Origin: Paenibacillus allorhizosphaerae
GTDB taxonomy: Bacteria > Bacillota > Bacilli > Paenibacillales > NBRC-103111
DNA length: 64,000 nt
Direction: 5' to 3'
NCBI RefSeq assembly: GCF_910594985.1
Contig: NZ_CAJVCE010000012.1
Coordinates: 124,001-188,000, forward strand
In this document: one piece after another, positions 27,010-34,294 of the stretch
Layout of the letters: the number at the start of each line of letters is the position of its first letter
How positions within the stretch are numbered: position 1 is the first letter of the stretch
The notes under the pieces: model-generated
Databases searched by the model: none
Told to the model about the DNA's origin: nothing
What the model saw: only the letters and a program-made list of their open reading frames with translations
Position numbers and translations under genes: made by a program

Positions 27010-28039
27010 AGGCAGTCCCTCCCATCGATTGCGGCGTCTCCTCGGCAAGCGGAAAATGACAGGCGACCAAATGCTCGCCTCCGGTCAGCATCGGCTCCCG
27101 CTCCCGGCAAATCGACTGCGCCACCTTGCAGCGCGTATGAAACCGGCAGCCCGCCGGGGGTGAAGCGGGACTCGGCACATCGCCCGTAAGGACGGTGCGG
27201 TCCGCGTATCGCAGACGGGGGTTCGGTACGGGGTACGCCTCCAGCAGCGCATTCGTGTACGGGTGCCTCGGCATGGCAAACAGCCGTTTTGTCGGCGCAA
27301 GCTCGACGATTTTGCCCAAATACATGACAGCGATGCGGTCGCTCATATATTTGACCGAGCCGAGGCCGTGGCCGATAAACAAATACGTGAGGCGAAACGA
27401 ACGCTGCAGCTCTTTAAGCAAGTTCAATATTTGCGCCTGGATCGATACGTCAAGCGCCGATACCGGCTCGTCGCAAACGATCAGCCTCGGACGCAATCCG
27501 ACCGCTCTAGCAATGCCGATCCGCTGGCGCTGCCCGCCGGAAAATTCATGCGGATATTTCCCGAGGCTTTGCGGCGAAAGCCCGACAATTTCCATCAGCT
27601 CCGACGCCCGCTTGACCGCTTCCGCATCGTTAAGCCCCGACAATACCTTCAGCGGTTCGGTCAGCAGCTCGACAATGCGCTTGCGGGGATTCAGCGAAGA
27701 ATATGGGTCCTGGAAAATCATCTGCAGGTCGCTGCGCATCGATCGCATTTGCGACTGGGTAAGCTGAGCCAGATTGCGGCCCTGGAACATGACGCTGCCT
27801 TCCGTCAAATCTTCAAGCTTCAGTATGCTCCGGCCGAGTGTCGATTTGCCGCAGCCGGATTCGCCGACAAGACCGACGGTTTCGCCGGGGTACACATCCA
27901 GGTCGATGCCGTCGACCGCTTTGATGTGACCGACCGTTCTGGAGAACACCCCTTTCTTAATCGGATAATATTTTTTGATCCCTTCCAGCTGCAGCAACGG
28001 CTTTAAGCCCGGCGTTTCGTCAATCTTCGTCGTCAGCAT
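27002..28039 (-). CDS. Dpp/Opp-type ABC transporter ATP-binding protein (DppF-like)
   Basis: 345 residues. Walker [11 protein letters not shown]-loop [10 protein letters not shown], signature FSGGQRQR, Walker [13 protein letters not shown], and the C-terminal oligopeptide-transporter extension with Cys residues ([15 protein letters not shown]). The switch segment reads IGHGLGSV where most relatives have ISHDLSVV; the catalytic His is kept but the following Asp is Gly. The ATG at 28039 is seven bases after GAGGGG; the adjacent ATG at 28042 is an alternative. It should form a heterodimer with the DppD-like protein. Confidence 0.9.
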   Translation of the reverse strand: MLTTKIDETPGLKPLLQLEGIKKYYPIKKGVFSRTVGHIKAVDGIDLDVYPGETVGLVGESGCGKSTLGRSILKLEDLTEGSVMFQGRNLAQLTQSQMRSMRSDLQMIFQDPYSSLNPRKRIVELLTEPLKVLSGLNDAEAVKRASELMEIVGLSPQSLGKYPHEFSGGQRQRIGIARAVGLRPRLIVCDEPVSALDVSIQAQILNLLKELQRSFRLTYLFIGHGLGSVKYMSDRIAVMYLGKIVELAPTKRLFAMPRHPYTNALLEAYPVPNPRLRYADRTVLTGDVPSPASPPAGCRFHTRCKVAQSICREREPMLTGGEHLVACHFPLAEETPQSMGGTACG

Positions 28040-28088
28040 CATTCATCCCCTCTTCCCGTCCGGTTTGACGTTCATGCTATGAACCGTT

Positions 28089-29060
28089 CTATGCGCTCGC
28101 TTCTTCGGCGAACCAACAGCGAACCATGTGACCTTTGCCGGTCTCCTTGAGCGGCGGGGCTTCCATGCAGCGTTCGGCCGCCAGCGGGCACCGGGCTTGA
28201 TAGCGGCAGCCTTGCGGCATATCCCGCAAGGAAGGAACGGCGCCCGGTATGGACTGCAGCTCCTCATCCTCGATTTCAATATGCGGGATGGATTGCATCA
28301 AGCCTGCCGTATATGGATGCATCGGGCGGTCGAACAACTCCTGCACCTCGGCTTCCTCCACGACCTGTCCGGCATACATGACCATGACGCGGTCCGCCAT
28401 TTCGGCTACAACGCCGAGATCATGGGTGATCAGCATGATGGCAGTCCCGTGCTCGCTGCGAATTTTTTTCATCAAATCGAGAATTTGCGCTTGAATCGTA
28501 ACGTCCAGCGCGGTCGTCGGTTCGTCCGCGACGAGCAGCTTCGGATTACAAGCGAGCGCCATGGCGATCATGACACGCTGCTTCATTCCTCCGGACAGCG
28601 TATGCGGGTACTGATCCATCACCCCTTCCGCCCGCGGAAAACCGACTTCCTTAAGCAGACGGACCGCATGGTTCCATGCTTCCTTTCGGCCTAGCCGCAA
28701 GTGGAGCCGGATCGGCTCCGTAAGCTGGTTGCCGATTGTGTATACGGGATTGAGCGACGACATCGGATCCTGGAACACCATGGCGATGTCTTTCCCCCGG
28801 TAAGCGTTAAGCTCACGGTCCGATAAAGACGCAAGGTCTTTCCCTTGAAATACGATCGAGCCGTTGTTCATGTAGCCATTGCGTCCAAGCAGCCGGAGAA
28901 TCGACAGCGACGTCACGCTTTTCCCACAGCCCGATTCGCCGACGATGCAGAGCGTTTCCCCCTCTTTCAGCGTAAAGCTGACATCGTCGACCGGGGTGAC
29001 CTCGCCCTGCTCGGTCCGATAGGACGTTTTTAGATGCCGCACTTCCAGAAGATGGTTCAT
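28089..29060 (-). CDS. Dpp/Opp-type ABC transporter ATP-binding protein (DppD-like)
   Basis: 323 residues. Walker [13 protein letters not shown]-loop [17 protein letters not shown], signature LSGGMKQR, Walker [13 protein letters not shown], switch LITHDLGVV. The C-terminal Cys-containing region ([15 protein letters not shown]) is usual for this subfamily and may hold an iron-sulfur cluster. ATG at 29060, eight bases after GGGGG. It follows the substrate-binding protein gene by 21 bases. Confidence 0.9.
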   Translation of the reverse strand: MNHLLEVRHLKTSYRTEQGEVTPVDDVSFTLKEGETLCIVGESGCGKSVTSLSILRLLGRNGYMNNGSIVFQGKDLASLSDRELNAYRGKDIAMVFQDPMSSLNPVYTIGNQLTEPIRLHLRLGRKEAWNHAVRLLKEVGFPRAEGVMDQYPHTLSGGMKQRVMIAMALACNPKLLVADEPTTALDVTIQAQILDLMKKIRSEHGTAIMLITHDLGVVAEMADRVMVMYAGQVVEEAEVQELFDRPMHPYTAGLMQSIPHIEIEDEELQSIPGAVPSLRDMPQGCRYQARCPLAAERCMEAPPLKETGKGHMVRCWFAEEASA

Positions 29061-29081
29061 CGCTTTATCCCCCAATCCGCA

Positions 29082-30695
29082 TCATTTTCGCGTCCACCCA
29101 TTCACATCGTAATGCATGCCGTCCATCACGCCGCCCTTTCCGTCCACGCTTTTGGCAACGGCCATCAAATTGTATTCGGAGAAAATCGTAATGAGCGGCA
29201 CTTCTTCTTGAATCATATTTTGCAGTTCGGAATAAATGGTGAAACGCTTCTCCTTATCGGTCTCATTCATACCGAGATTGAACAGCTCGTCGACACGCTT
29301 GTTCTTGAACCGCATGTCGTTCAAAGCGGCTGTGGAGCGATATACGTTCGCCGGACCGTCAGGGTCCATGATGCTGCCGAAGCTGCTGAGCGCCAGATCG
29401 AAATCGCCTTTGACCAGCCGCGATACGGTCGTCGGAAAATCGAAATTGACCTGCTTGACTTTCAGCCCGATCGCCTGAAAGTTTTGCTGAATGATGTTGC
29501 CTGCCATCTCGCGGGTTTTGTCGCCGGTCGGAACGATCAGCTCGATCGTCTTGTTCATATCGAATCCGGCTTCCTTGAGCAGCTGCTTCGCTTTCTCGGG
29601 CTCGTACCCGTAGCTTTTCACATTTTTATCGTGATAAGGGTGGGAGTTCGAATAAGGCCCGTTCTGAAGCTCGCCGGCGCTCGGCATCAGCTGGTCTACG
29701 ATCATTTTCCGGTCGATGGCGTAAGCGAGCGCCTGCCTGACTCTTTTATCCGGGAACCGTTCCGTATTGATTTCAACGGAGTTGTATCGGCGGGTCGGCT
29801 GCTCTTCCGTGCGCAAATTCGGGAACGTCTTGACCGTCTTCCATTCCGAGGCCGGGATGTTGCCGGTTCCTTGCGCCGCATTCATGTCCAGCTCGCCGGA
29901 TTGCAGCTGAGCGACAATGTTGGCGGCCGGCATAATTTTGATAAACACCTTTTGAATTTTCGGCGCACCGCGGTAGTACGATTCATTGGCCGCAAGCTCG
30001 ACATACGATTTATTTTCATACTTGACGAATTTATAGGCGCCTGAAGTGACATTCGGATTTCGCCAGAACGATTGCTGGTTCAACTGGGCCGGATCGACGT
30101 TTTCCAAAATATGCTTCGGTACGATCAAAACATCCGAAAACCGTTCGTAAATGAGATTCGGATCTACCGGCTTGCTCGTCTTGATCTCCAGATGCTTGTC
30201 GTCGACGACTTTTACCGAGCTGAGTTTCGTTTCGCCTTCCGGCAGCATTCCTTTCTCGTTCAAGCCCGCGAGGGCAAATATCGCGCTGCGCTGCGTCGTG
30301 ACCGTCTTGGGACTCGCGATCAGGTTCAGCGTAAATTCCACGTCTTGCGCAGTCACCGGCTTGCCGTCTGTCCAGTTCGCTTTCGGATGAATGGCAATGC
30401 TAAACGTTTGGTTATCACTGGTTTTGAACGACTCGGCCAACATCATCTTGTACTCCAGCGGACCGACCGTCTTGACGAGCGAATCGAAGAAATACCGGTA
30501 GGTGAAAACGGCCCCGCTCGAACCGCTCCCGTCCGAGTCAATCGGATTGAACATTAACGGGGGATTCGTGATCCCGACAGTTAATTGGCTGGCGCTTGCC
30601 TGACTTGCTTCCTTAGGCTTTGAAGCGCTGCAGCCGGCGACGAATAATGCGCCGATGAGTGTAACGACGGTAAGCTTTCTATAGATTCCCCTCAT
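29082..30695 (-). CDS. Dpp/Opp-type solute-binding lipoprotein (family 5)
   Basis: 537 residues. Lipobox FVAGC (Cys22). Family 5 features include FTYRYFFDSLV, SIAIHPKANWTDGKPVTAQDVEFTLNLI and RQALAYAIDRKMIVDQLM. Family 5 proteins bind peptides, but also nickel, opines, guanidino and other small compounds. Its place between the two ureohydrolase genes and the ABC genes suggests it delivers the substrate of those enzymes or their metal. The ATG at 30695 follows a G-rich ribosome binding site by seven bases. Confidence 0.9.
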   Translation of the reverse strand: MRGIYRKLTVVTLIGALFVAGCSASKPKEASQASASQLTVGITNPPLMFNPIDSDGSGSSGAVFTYRYFFDSLVKTVGPLEYKMMLAESFKTSDNQTFSIAIHPKANWTDGKPVTAQDVEFTLNLIASPKTVTTQRSAIFALAGLNEKGMLPEGETKLSSVKVVDDKHLEIKTSKPVDPNLIYERFSDVLIVPKHILENVDPAQLNQQSFWRNPNVTSGAYKFVKYENKSYVELAANESYYRGAPKIQKVFIKIMPAANIVAQLQSGELDMNAAQGTGNIPASEWKTVKTFPNLRTEEQPTRRYNSVEINTERFPDKRVRQALAYAIDRKMIVDQLMPSAGELQNGPYSNSHPYHDKNVKSYGYEPEKAKQLLKEAGFDMNKTIELIVPTGDKTREMAGNIIQQNFQAIGLKVKQVNFDFPTTVSRLVKGDFDLALSSFGSIMDPDGPANVYRSTAALNDMRFKNKRVDELFNLGMNETDKEKRFTIYSELQNMIQEEVPLITIFSEYNLMAVAKSVDGKGGVMDGMHYDVNGWTRK

Positions 30696-30717
30696 GTTCA
30701 CGCCCCCCCTTGCTTTA

Positions 30718-31707
30718 TTATCGAACCGATCCGGCTGGAATCGCGCTCCCTTTGGACGGAATGCCGTCCAGGCGCCGTTTTACGGCGAGCAGGCAAACGA
30801 ATTCGAACGCGATGTTGGCGGCATGCAGCGCGGTAATGTGGCTCGGATCGCGGTCCGGCAGCACTTCCACCAGATCGAAGCCGATGAAGTTGATGCCCGC
30901 CAGCCCCCTGAGCATGCGCTGCGCCTCGTATGTCGTAAAGCCGCCGACCTCCGGCGTACCGGTTCCCGGCGCGTAGGTCGGGTCAAGGAAGTCGATATCG
31001 AAGGTGAGGAAAACCGGCCTGTCGCCGACTTTTTGCTTCACTTTGGCGCAAAGTTCCTCGATCGTTAAGTCGCGGACATCGTCGGTTGTCAGCACCTCGA
31101 AGCCCATCGCTCTCGCGTCGTCGAGGCCGTTCGGTTTGAACGTGCTTCCGCGCATCCCCATCTGAATCGAATGCTCCGCATCGATTAAGCCTTCGTCCAC
31201 CGCGTAGCTGAATACACAGCCGTGCGACCACATGCGCTCCGGGTCCTGTGCTCTTCCCGTATCGGAGTGCGAATCGAAATGGACGAGGCAAACCGGACCG
31301 TATTTCTTGGCGGCGGCTCGCAAGTGAGGCAGCGAGATCGAATGGTCGCCGCCGAGTAGAATCGGTACGATGCCCGCTTCGAACACAGGCGTCAGCTGCT
31401 CCTCGATAACCCGGTACGACTGCTCGATATAGCCGGGATGCACCCGCAAATCGCCGTAGTCGATGCCGGATAAATACTCGGATATATCGATTTTATGCAC
31501 GGGCGAGATCGGACGAATCCGCTGTGACATCGTGCGAATGGAAGACGGTCCGAACCGCGCTCCGATGGCGTAGCTGACGCCGGTGTCGAACGGAACGCCG
31601 ATGACGGCAAAATCGACATGCTCCAGCGTTTGAACGTGCGGAAGATGCATAAACGTATGAATCCCGGAATATAAAGGTTTTCCCATTTCGATTTGCGGAC
31701 GATACAT
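30718..31707 (-). CDS. Agmatinase/ureohydrolase (arginase) family enzyme, second copy
   Basis: 329 residues. Binuclear metal ligands are all present: His in GGDHS, the Asp/His set in HFDSHSDTG, and two Asp in FDIDFLDP; APGTGTPEVGG follows, as in agmatinases. The family hydrolyses the guanidino group of agmatine, arginine, guanidinobutyrate, guanidine and related compounds to urea and an amine. The actual substrate cannot be read off. It is well over 80 percent identical by eye to the gene 15 bases upstream. The ATG at 31707 is eight bases after AAGGAG and aligns with the start of the upstream copy. Confidence 0.9.
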   Translation of the reverse strand: MYRPQIEMGKPLYSGIHTFMHLPHVQTLEHVDFAVIGVPFDTGVSYAIGARFGPSSIRTMSQRIRPISPVHKIDISEYLSGIDYGDLRVHPGYIEQSYRVIEEQLTPVFEAGIVPILLGGDHSISLPHLRAAAKKYGPVCLVHFDSHSDTGRAQDPERMWSHGCVFSYAVDEGLIDAEHSIQMGMRGSTFKPNGLDDARAMGFEVLTTDDVRDLTIEELCAKVKQKVGDRPVFLTFDIDFLDPTYAPGTGTPEVGGFTTYEAQRMLRGLAGINFIGFDLVEVLPDRDPSHITALHAANIAFEFVCLLAVKRRLDGIPSKGSAIPAGSVR

Positions 31708-31722
31708 ATTAGCCACTCCTTC

Positions 31723-32736
31723 TTATTGTTTGGAATTGTGCTGCGATGATTGCGAAGCCAAGACTGGGCTGCCGGCAGCCGGGATACCTTCGATCCGGCG
31801 CCTTGCCGCGAGCAGAGCAACGAACTCAAAAGCGATATTGGCGGCGTGCAGCGCCGTGATGCCGCTGGAATCGCGGTCCGGCAGCACTTCGACAAGGTCG
31901 AAGCCGATGAAGTTGATGCCGGCCAATCCCCGCAGCATGCGCTGCGCTTCGTACGTCGTAAACCCGCCGACTTCCGGCGTGCCGGTACCCGGCGCAAAGG
32001 CCGGATCGAGGAAATCGATGTCGAAGGTCAGAAATACGGGCCGATCGCCGACTTTTTGCTTCACTTTGGCACACAGCTCCAAAGCGGAGAGCGCCTTTAC
32101 GTCGTCGGTCGTCAGCACCTCGAAGCCCATGGCTCTCGCTTCGTCGAGGCTGTTCGCCCGATAGGTGCTGCCGCGCATCCCCATCTGGATCGAATGCTCC
32201 GCATCGATCAACCCTTCGTCTACCGCGTAGCTGAATACCGCGCCGTGCGACCACATGCGCTGAGGATCCTGGCCTCTGCCCGTATCGGAATGCGAATCGA
32301 AGTGTACGAGGCATACAGGGCCGTGCTTTTTGGCAGCCGCTCTCAGATGCGGCAGCGAGATCGAGTGATCGCCCCCAAGCAGAATCGGAACGATGCCGGC
32401 TTTGAATATTGGCGTCAGCTGCTCTTCGATAATCCGATACGACTGCTCGATATAGCCCGGGTATACTTTCAAATCGCCGTAATCGATGCCCGATAGGTAC
32501 TCGGACGTATTGATCTTATGGCTCCGGGATATCGGCATAACCCGCTGCGACATCATACGAATGGCCGAAGGTCCGAAACGTGCGCCGACGGCATAGCTCA
32601 CGCCCGTGTCGAACGGCACGCCGATCACGGCGTAATCAACATGTTCCAAAGTCTGGACGTGCGGAAGATGCATAAACGTATGAATGCCGGCAAACTGTGG
32701 CTTTCCTGTGCCTACTTCGATTTGTGGTCGGTACAA
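31723..32736 (-). CDS. Agmatinase/ureohydrolase (arginase) family enzyme, first copy
   Basis: 337 residues, first gene of the operon. It keeps every metal ligand motif of the family (GGDHS, HFDSHSDTG, FDIDFLDP). Compared with the second copy it has a two-residue N-terminal insertion (VGTGKP) and a longer C-terminal tail rich in Ser and Gln. The start is taken as TTG at 32736, seven bases after AAGGGAG, which aligns with the ATG of the second copy; GTG at 32745 overlaps the ribosome binding site. Two intact, nearly equal subunits encoded together could form a mixed hexamer or differ in substrate range. Confidence 0.9.
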   Translation of the reverse strand: MYRPQIEVGTGKPQFAGIHTFMHLPHVQTLEHVDYAVIGVPFDTGVSYAVGARFGPSAIRMMSQRVMPISRSHKINTSEYLSGIDYGDLKVYPGYIEQSYRIIEEQLTPIFKAGIVPILLGGDHSISLPHLRAAAKKHGPVCLVHFDSHSDTGRGQDPQRMWSHGAVFSYAVDEGLIDAEHSIQMGMRGSTYRANSLDEARAMGFEVLTTDDVKALSALELCAKVKQKVGDRPVFLTFDIDFLDPAFAPGTGTPEVGGFTTYEAQRMLRGLAGINFIGFDLVEVLPDRDSSGITALHAANIAFEFVALLAARRRIEGIPAAGSPVLASQSSQHNSKQ

Positions 32737-32784
32737 ACGATTCACTCCCTTGCTTCTCGATTGTGATAAGACAAAATAATTGCG

Positions 32785-32864
32785 AAAAAGACAAAGAGGG
32801 CCGCTCTTAATTGAATAAGAAGCGGCCCCATTGCCTCTACAAATCATCGCTGTTGACGATTTGT
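32785..32864 (-). promoter_or_regulatory. Leader attenuator with two hairpins and terminator (probable ANTAR target)
   Basis: On the minus strand, hairpin P1 (32839-32864) has a 10-base-pair stem and hexaloop AACAGC. Hairpin P2 (about 32820-32838) has GGC/GCC closing the hexaloop AATGGG (A at position 1, G at position 4), extended by GA/TC past one mismatch. The 3' side of P2 is also the 5' arm of an intrinsic terminator (GGGCCGC/GCGGCCC with inner TCTTA/TAAGA, 32798-32828, then TCTTTGTCTTTTT). P2 and terminator are mutually exclusive. This is the arrangement bound by ANTAR antiterminators such as NasR, EutV and AmiR, and an ANTAR gene lies divergent. Confidence 0.65.
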
Positions 32865-32886
32865 CATTTGCAGTTGTTTGATTTGT

Positions 32887-32916
32887 ATTATAATGCAGAT
32901 ATTTCTTCAATGTCAA
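32887..32916 (-). promoter_or_regulatory. Strong promoter of the ureohydrolase/ABC operon
   Basis: A perfect TTGACA (32911-32916) and perfect TATAAT (32887-32892) with an 18-base spacer. Transcription should start near 32880 and enter the attenuator at once. Confidence 0.75.
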
Positions 32917-32927
32917 TATATATGACA
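32911..32927. promoter_or_regulatory. GlnR/TnrA-like box 1
   Basis: TGTCAATATATATGACA fits the GlnR/TnrA consensus TGTNANAWWWTMTNACA at 11 of 12 constrained positions. It overlaps the -35 element of the ureohydrolase promoter, centred about 39 bases upstream of the expected start, a place more usual for repression than for activation. Confidence 0.6.
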
Positions 32928-32962
32928 TTAAAAATATGTTTTTATGAATTTCGCAATTTCTA

Positions 32963-32979
32963 TGTCACATTACATAACA
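32963..32979. promoter_or_regulatory. GlnR/TnrA-like box 2
   Basis: TGTCACATTACATAACA fits TGTNANAWWWTMTNACA at 11 of 12 constrained positions. Its centre (32971) is about 50 bases upstream of the expected start of the ANTAR gene transcript, the spacing of known TnrA activation sites. It lies 52 bases from box 1. Confidence 0.6.
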
Positions 32980-32985
32980 TTTATA

Positions 32986-33014
32986 TTGAGTTTTTGAAAG
33001 TACAGGGTTATTAT
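32986..33014 (+). promoter_or_regulatory. Probable promoter of the ANTAR gene
   Basis: TTGAGT (32986-32991) and TATTAT (33009-33014) with a 17-base spacer, about 45 bases upstream of the ANTAR start codon. The weak -35 suits activation from the upstream GlnR/TnrA-like box. Confidence 0.5.
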
Positions 33015-33059
33015 TTTACATATACCTATCTTACAATTTGACTCCGAGAGGATGATATT

Positions 33060-33620
33060 ATGAAAATACTTCACGTTCATGATATTCCGACAACAAAATG
33101 CAGAGTGGAAGTTAGGTTGAAAGATCTGGGTTTTCAGGTAAAATCAGTAGATGCGGCGGCTATGGCCACGGTAAAGCACACGCGATTCGATATTCTTGTG
33201 CTTGATGTTCCTGCCTGCCGATTGAAGCAATGGCTATACGAAGCGAATCATCATTTCATCCTTCCGTATTTCTGGTGGTGCGAGGAACGAAAACCGGCAA
33301 CCTCGGCACCTCACGAGAAGCTTGACGGCATGCTTTGCTGCGGAATGAACGATAACGAGCTGCATTGGTCCATCCTGCTTGGCATCAAGAACGGACAAAG
33401 ACGGCTTCATTTGGAACGCGAGTATTTGTTTTTGTCCAAAAAGCTCGAAGAACGCAAATTGGTCGACCACGCCAAAATCATTCTTAGTAAAATAAACAAT
33501 GTGAGCGAAACGCGGGCTTACGAGATGATGCGCACGCAAGCGATGAACGAACGAAAGAAACTGATCGACGTCGCTGCATCCGTGCTGCAAGCAAGCCGCT
33601 TAACGGCAAAAGAAGGATAA
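33060..33620 (+). CDS. ANTAR-domain transcription antiterminator (AmiR/NasR type)
   Basis: 186 residues. Residues 1-110 look like a degenerate receiver: MKILHVHDIPTTKCRVEVRL, then a possible phosphoacceptor Asp in ILVLDVPACR, but no clear acidic pair or conserved Lys. A helical linker follows, and residues 130-180 are a textbook ANTAR RNA-binding domain (LEERKLVDHAKIILSK, SETRAYEMMRTQAM, IDVAASVLQA). ANTAR proteins bind paired hexaloop hairpins and prevent termination. The leader of the divergent ureohydrolase operon has such hairpins, so that operon is the likely target. How the protein senses its signal is unclear: there is no adjacent kinase or AmiC-like partner. Confidence 0.85.
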   Translation: MKILHVHDIPTTKCRVEVRLKDLGFQVKSVDAAAMATVKHTRFDILVLDVPACRLKQWLYEANHHFILPYFWWCEERKPATSAPHEKLDGMLCCGMNDNELHWSILLGIKNGQRRLHLEREYLFLSKKLEERKLVDHAKIILSKINNVSETRAYEMMRTQAMNERKKLIDVAASVLQASRLTAKEG

Positions 33621-33634
33621 GGGAGGCTAACGGA

Positions 33635-34243
33635 ATGCGGCTGTACTGCGAAAGCAATGACCGGTTCGACTATTTGATCGAGACCGAGGAGATCGACTAT
33701 CGGCACCCGCTGATCGAACAAGCGGTCACTGCGCTTCGGACCGATTCCATGACGGAGACGGAAAAAGTGAAAACGACGTTTGAATTCGTGCGCGACGAAA
33801 TTTCCCACTCCTGGGACCTCCAAAGCAAGCGGATTACGAGAACCGCTTCGGAAGCAATGCAGCACAAGGAAGGGATCTGCTACGCCAAATCCAACTTGCT
33901 TGCGGCGCTGCTGCGAGTGCAAGGCATCCCGACCGGCTTTTGCTACCAAAGACTGACGATCGGCGACACGCCGGATACCGGCTATTGCATTCATGCGTTG
34001 AACGGCGTTTACTTGTCGGCCGAACAAAAGTGGATTCGGTTGGATGCCCGGGGCAATAAAGCGGGAGTGCAGGCGGAGTTTGACGTAAACGCGGAAAAGC
34101 TTGCTTTTCCGGTTCGACCCCAATATGGCGAACGAGACTACCCTGTTATCTACACAAGACCAAACAACAAAACGATGAAAGCTCTCCAGCGAAACTCCGA
34201 CTGCTTGTACATGTATTTGCATGACCTGCCGAAGGAACTGTGA
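33635..34243 (+). CDS. Transglutaminase-like (cysteine protease fold) domain protein
   Basis: 202 residues, no signal peptide. The papain-like triad is visible: Cys in GICYAKSNL, His in CIHALNGVYL and Asp in IRLDARGNK. Bacterial members are often proteases or amidohydrolases rather than cross-linking enzymes. It begins 14 bases after the ANTAR gene and shares its terminator, so it is cotranscribed with that regulator and presumably with the nitrogen-scavenging function, perhaps releasing the substrate from a peptide or amide. That role is an inference. Confidence 0.8.
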   Translation: MRLYCESNDRFDYLIETEEIDYRHPLIEQAVTALRTDSMTETEKVKTTFEFVRDEISHSWDLQSKRITRTASEAMQHKEGICYAKSNLLAALLRVQGIPTGFCYQRLTIGDTPDTGYCIHALNGVYLSAEQKWIRLDARGNKAGVQAEFDVNAEKLAFPVRPQYGERDYPVIYTRPNNKTMKALQRNSDCLYMYLHDLPKEL

Positions 34244-34282
34244 AGGAACTGCGGGCAAGACCCGGAGTTCCTTTTTGCTTTT
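34243..34282 (+). terminator. Rho-independent terminator of the ANTAR/transglutaminase operon
   Basis: AAGGAACT/AGTTCCTT stem (34243-34250 with 34266-34273) with inner CGGG/CCCG, followed by TTTGCTTTT. It overlaps the stop codon of the transglutaminase-like gene. Confidence 0.85.
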
Positions 34283-34294
34283 CACCGCGAACGC

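Larger units (their letters stand above)
30718..32736. repeat. Tandem gene duplication (two ureohydrolase genes)
   Basis: The two genes 30718-31707 and 31723-32736 are direct repeats of about 1 kb each. Long stretches of protein are identical (for example DEGLIDAEHSIQMGMRGST), and the DNA is also clearly alike though diverged at many third positions, so the duplication is not brand new. Differences cluster at the N-terminus, around residues 70-85, and at the C-terminal tail. Confidence 0.85.

Noticed and set aside
25846..27189. A 447-codon open frame on the plus strand
   Set aside because: It is antisense to the two permease genes and has the low-complexity look of reverse-strand shadow; no start signal.
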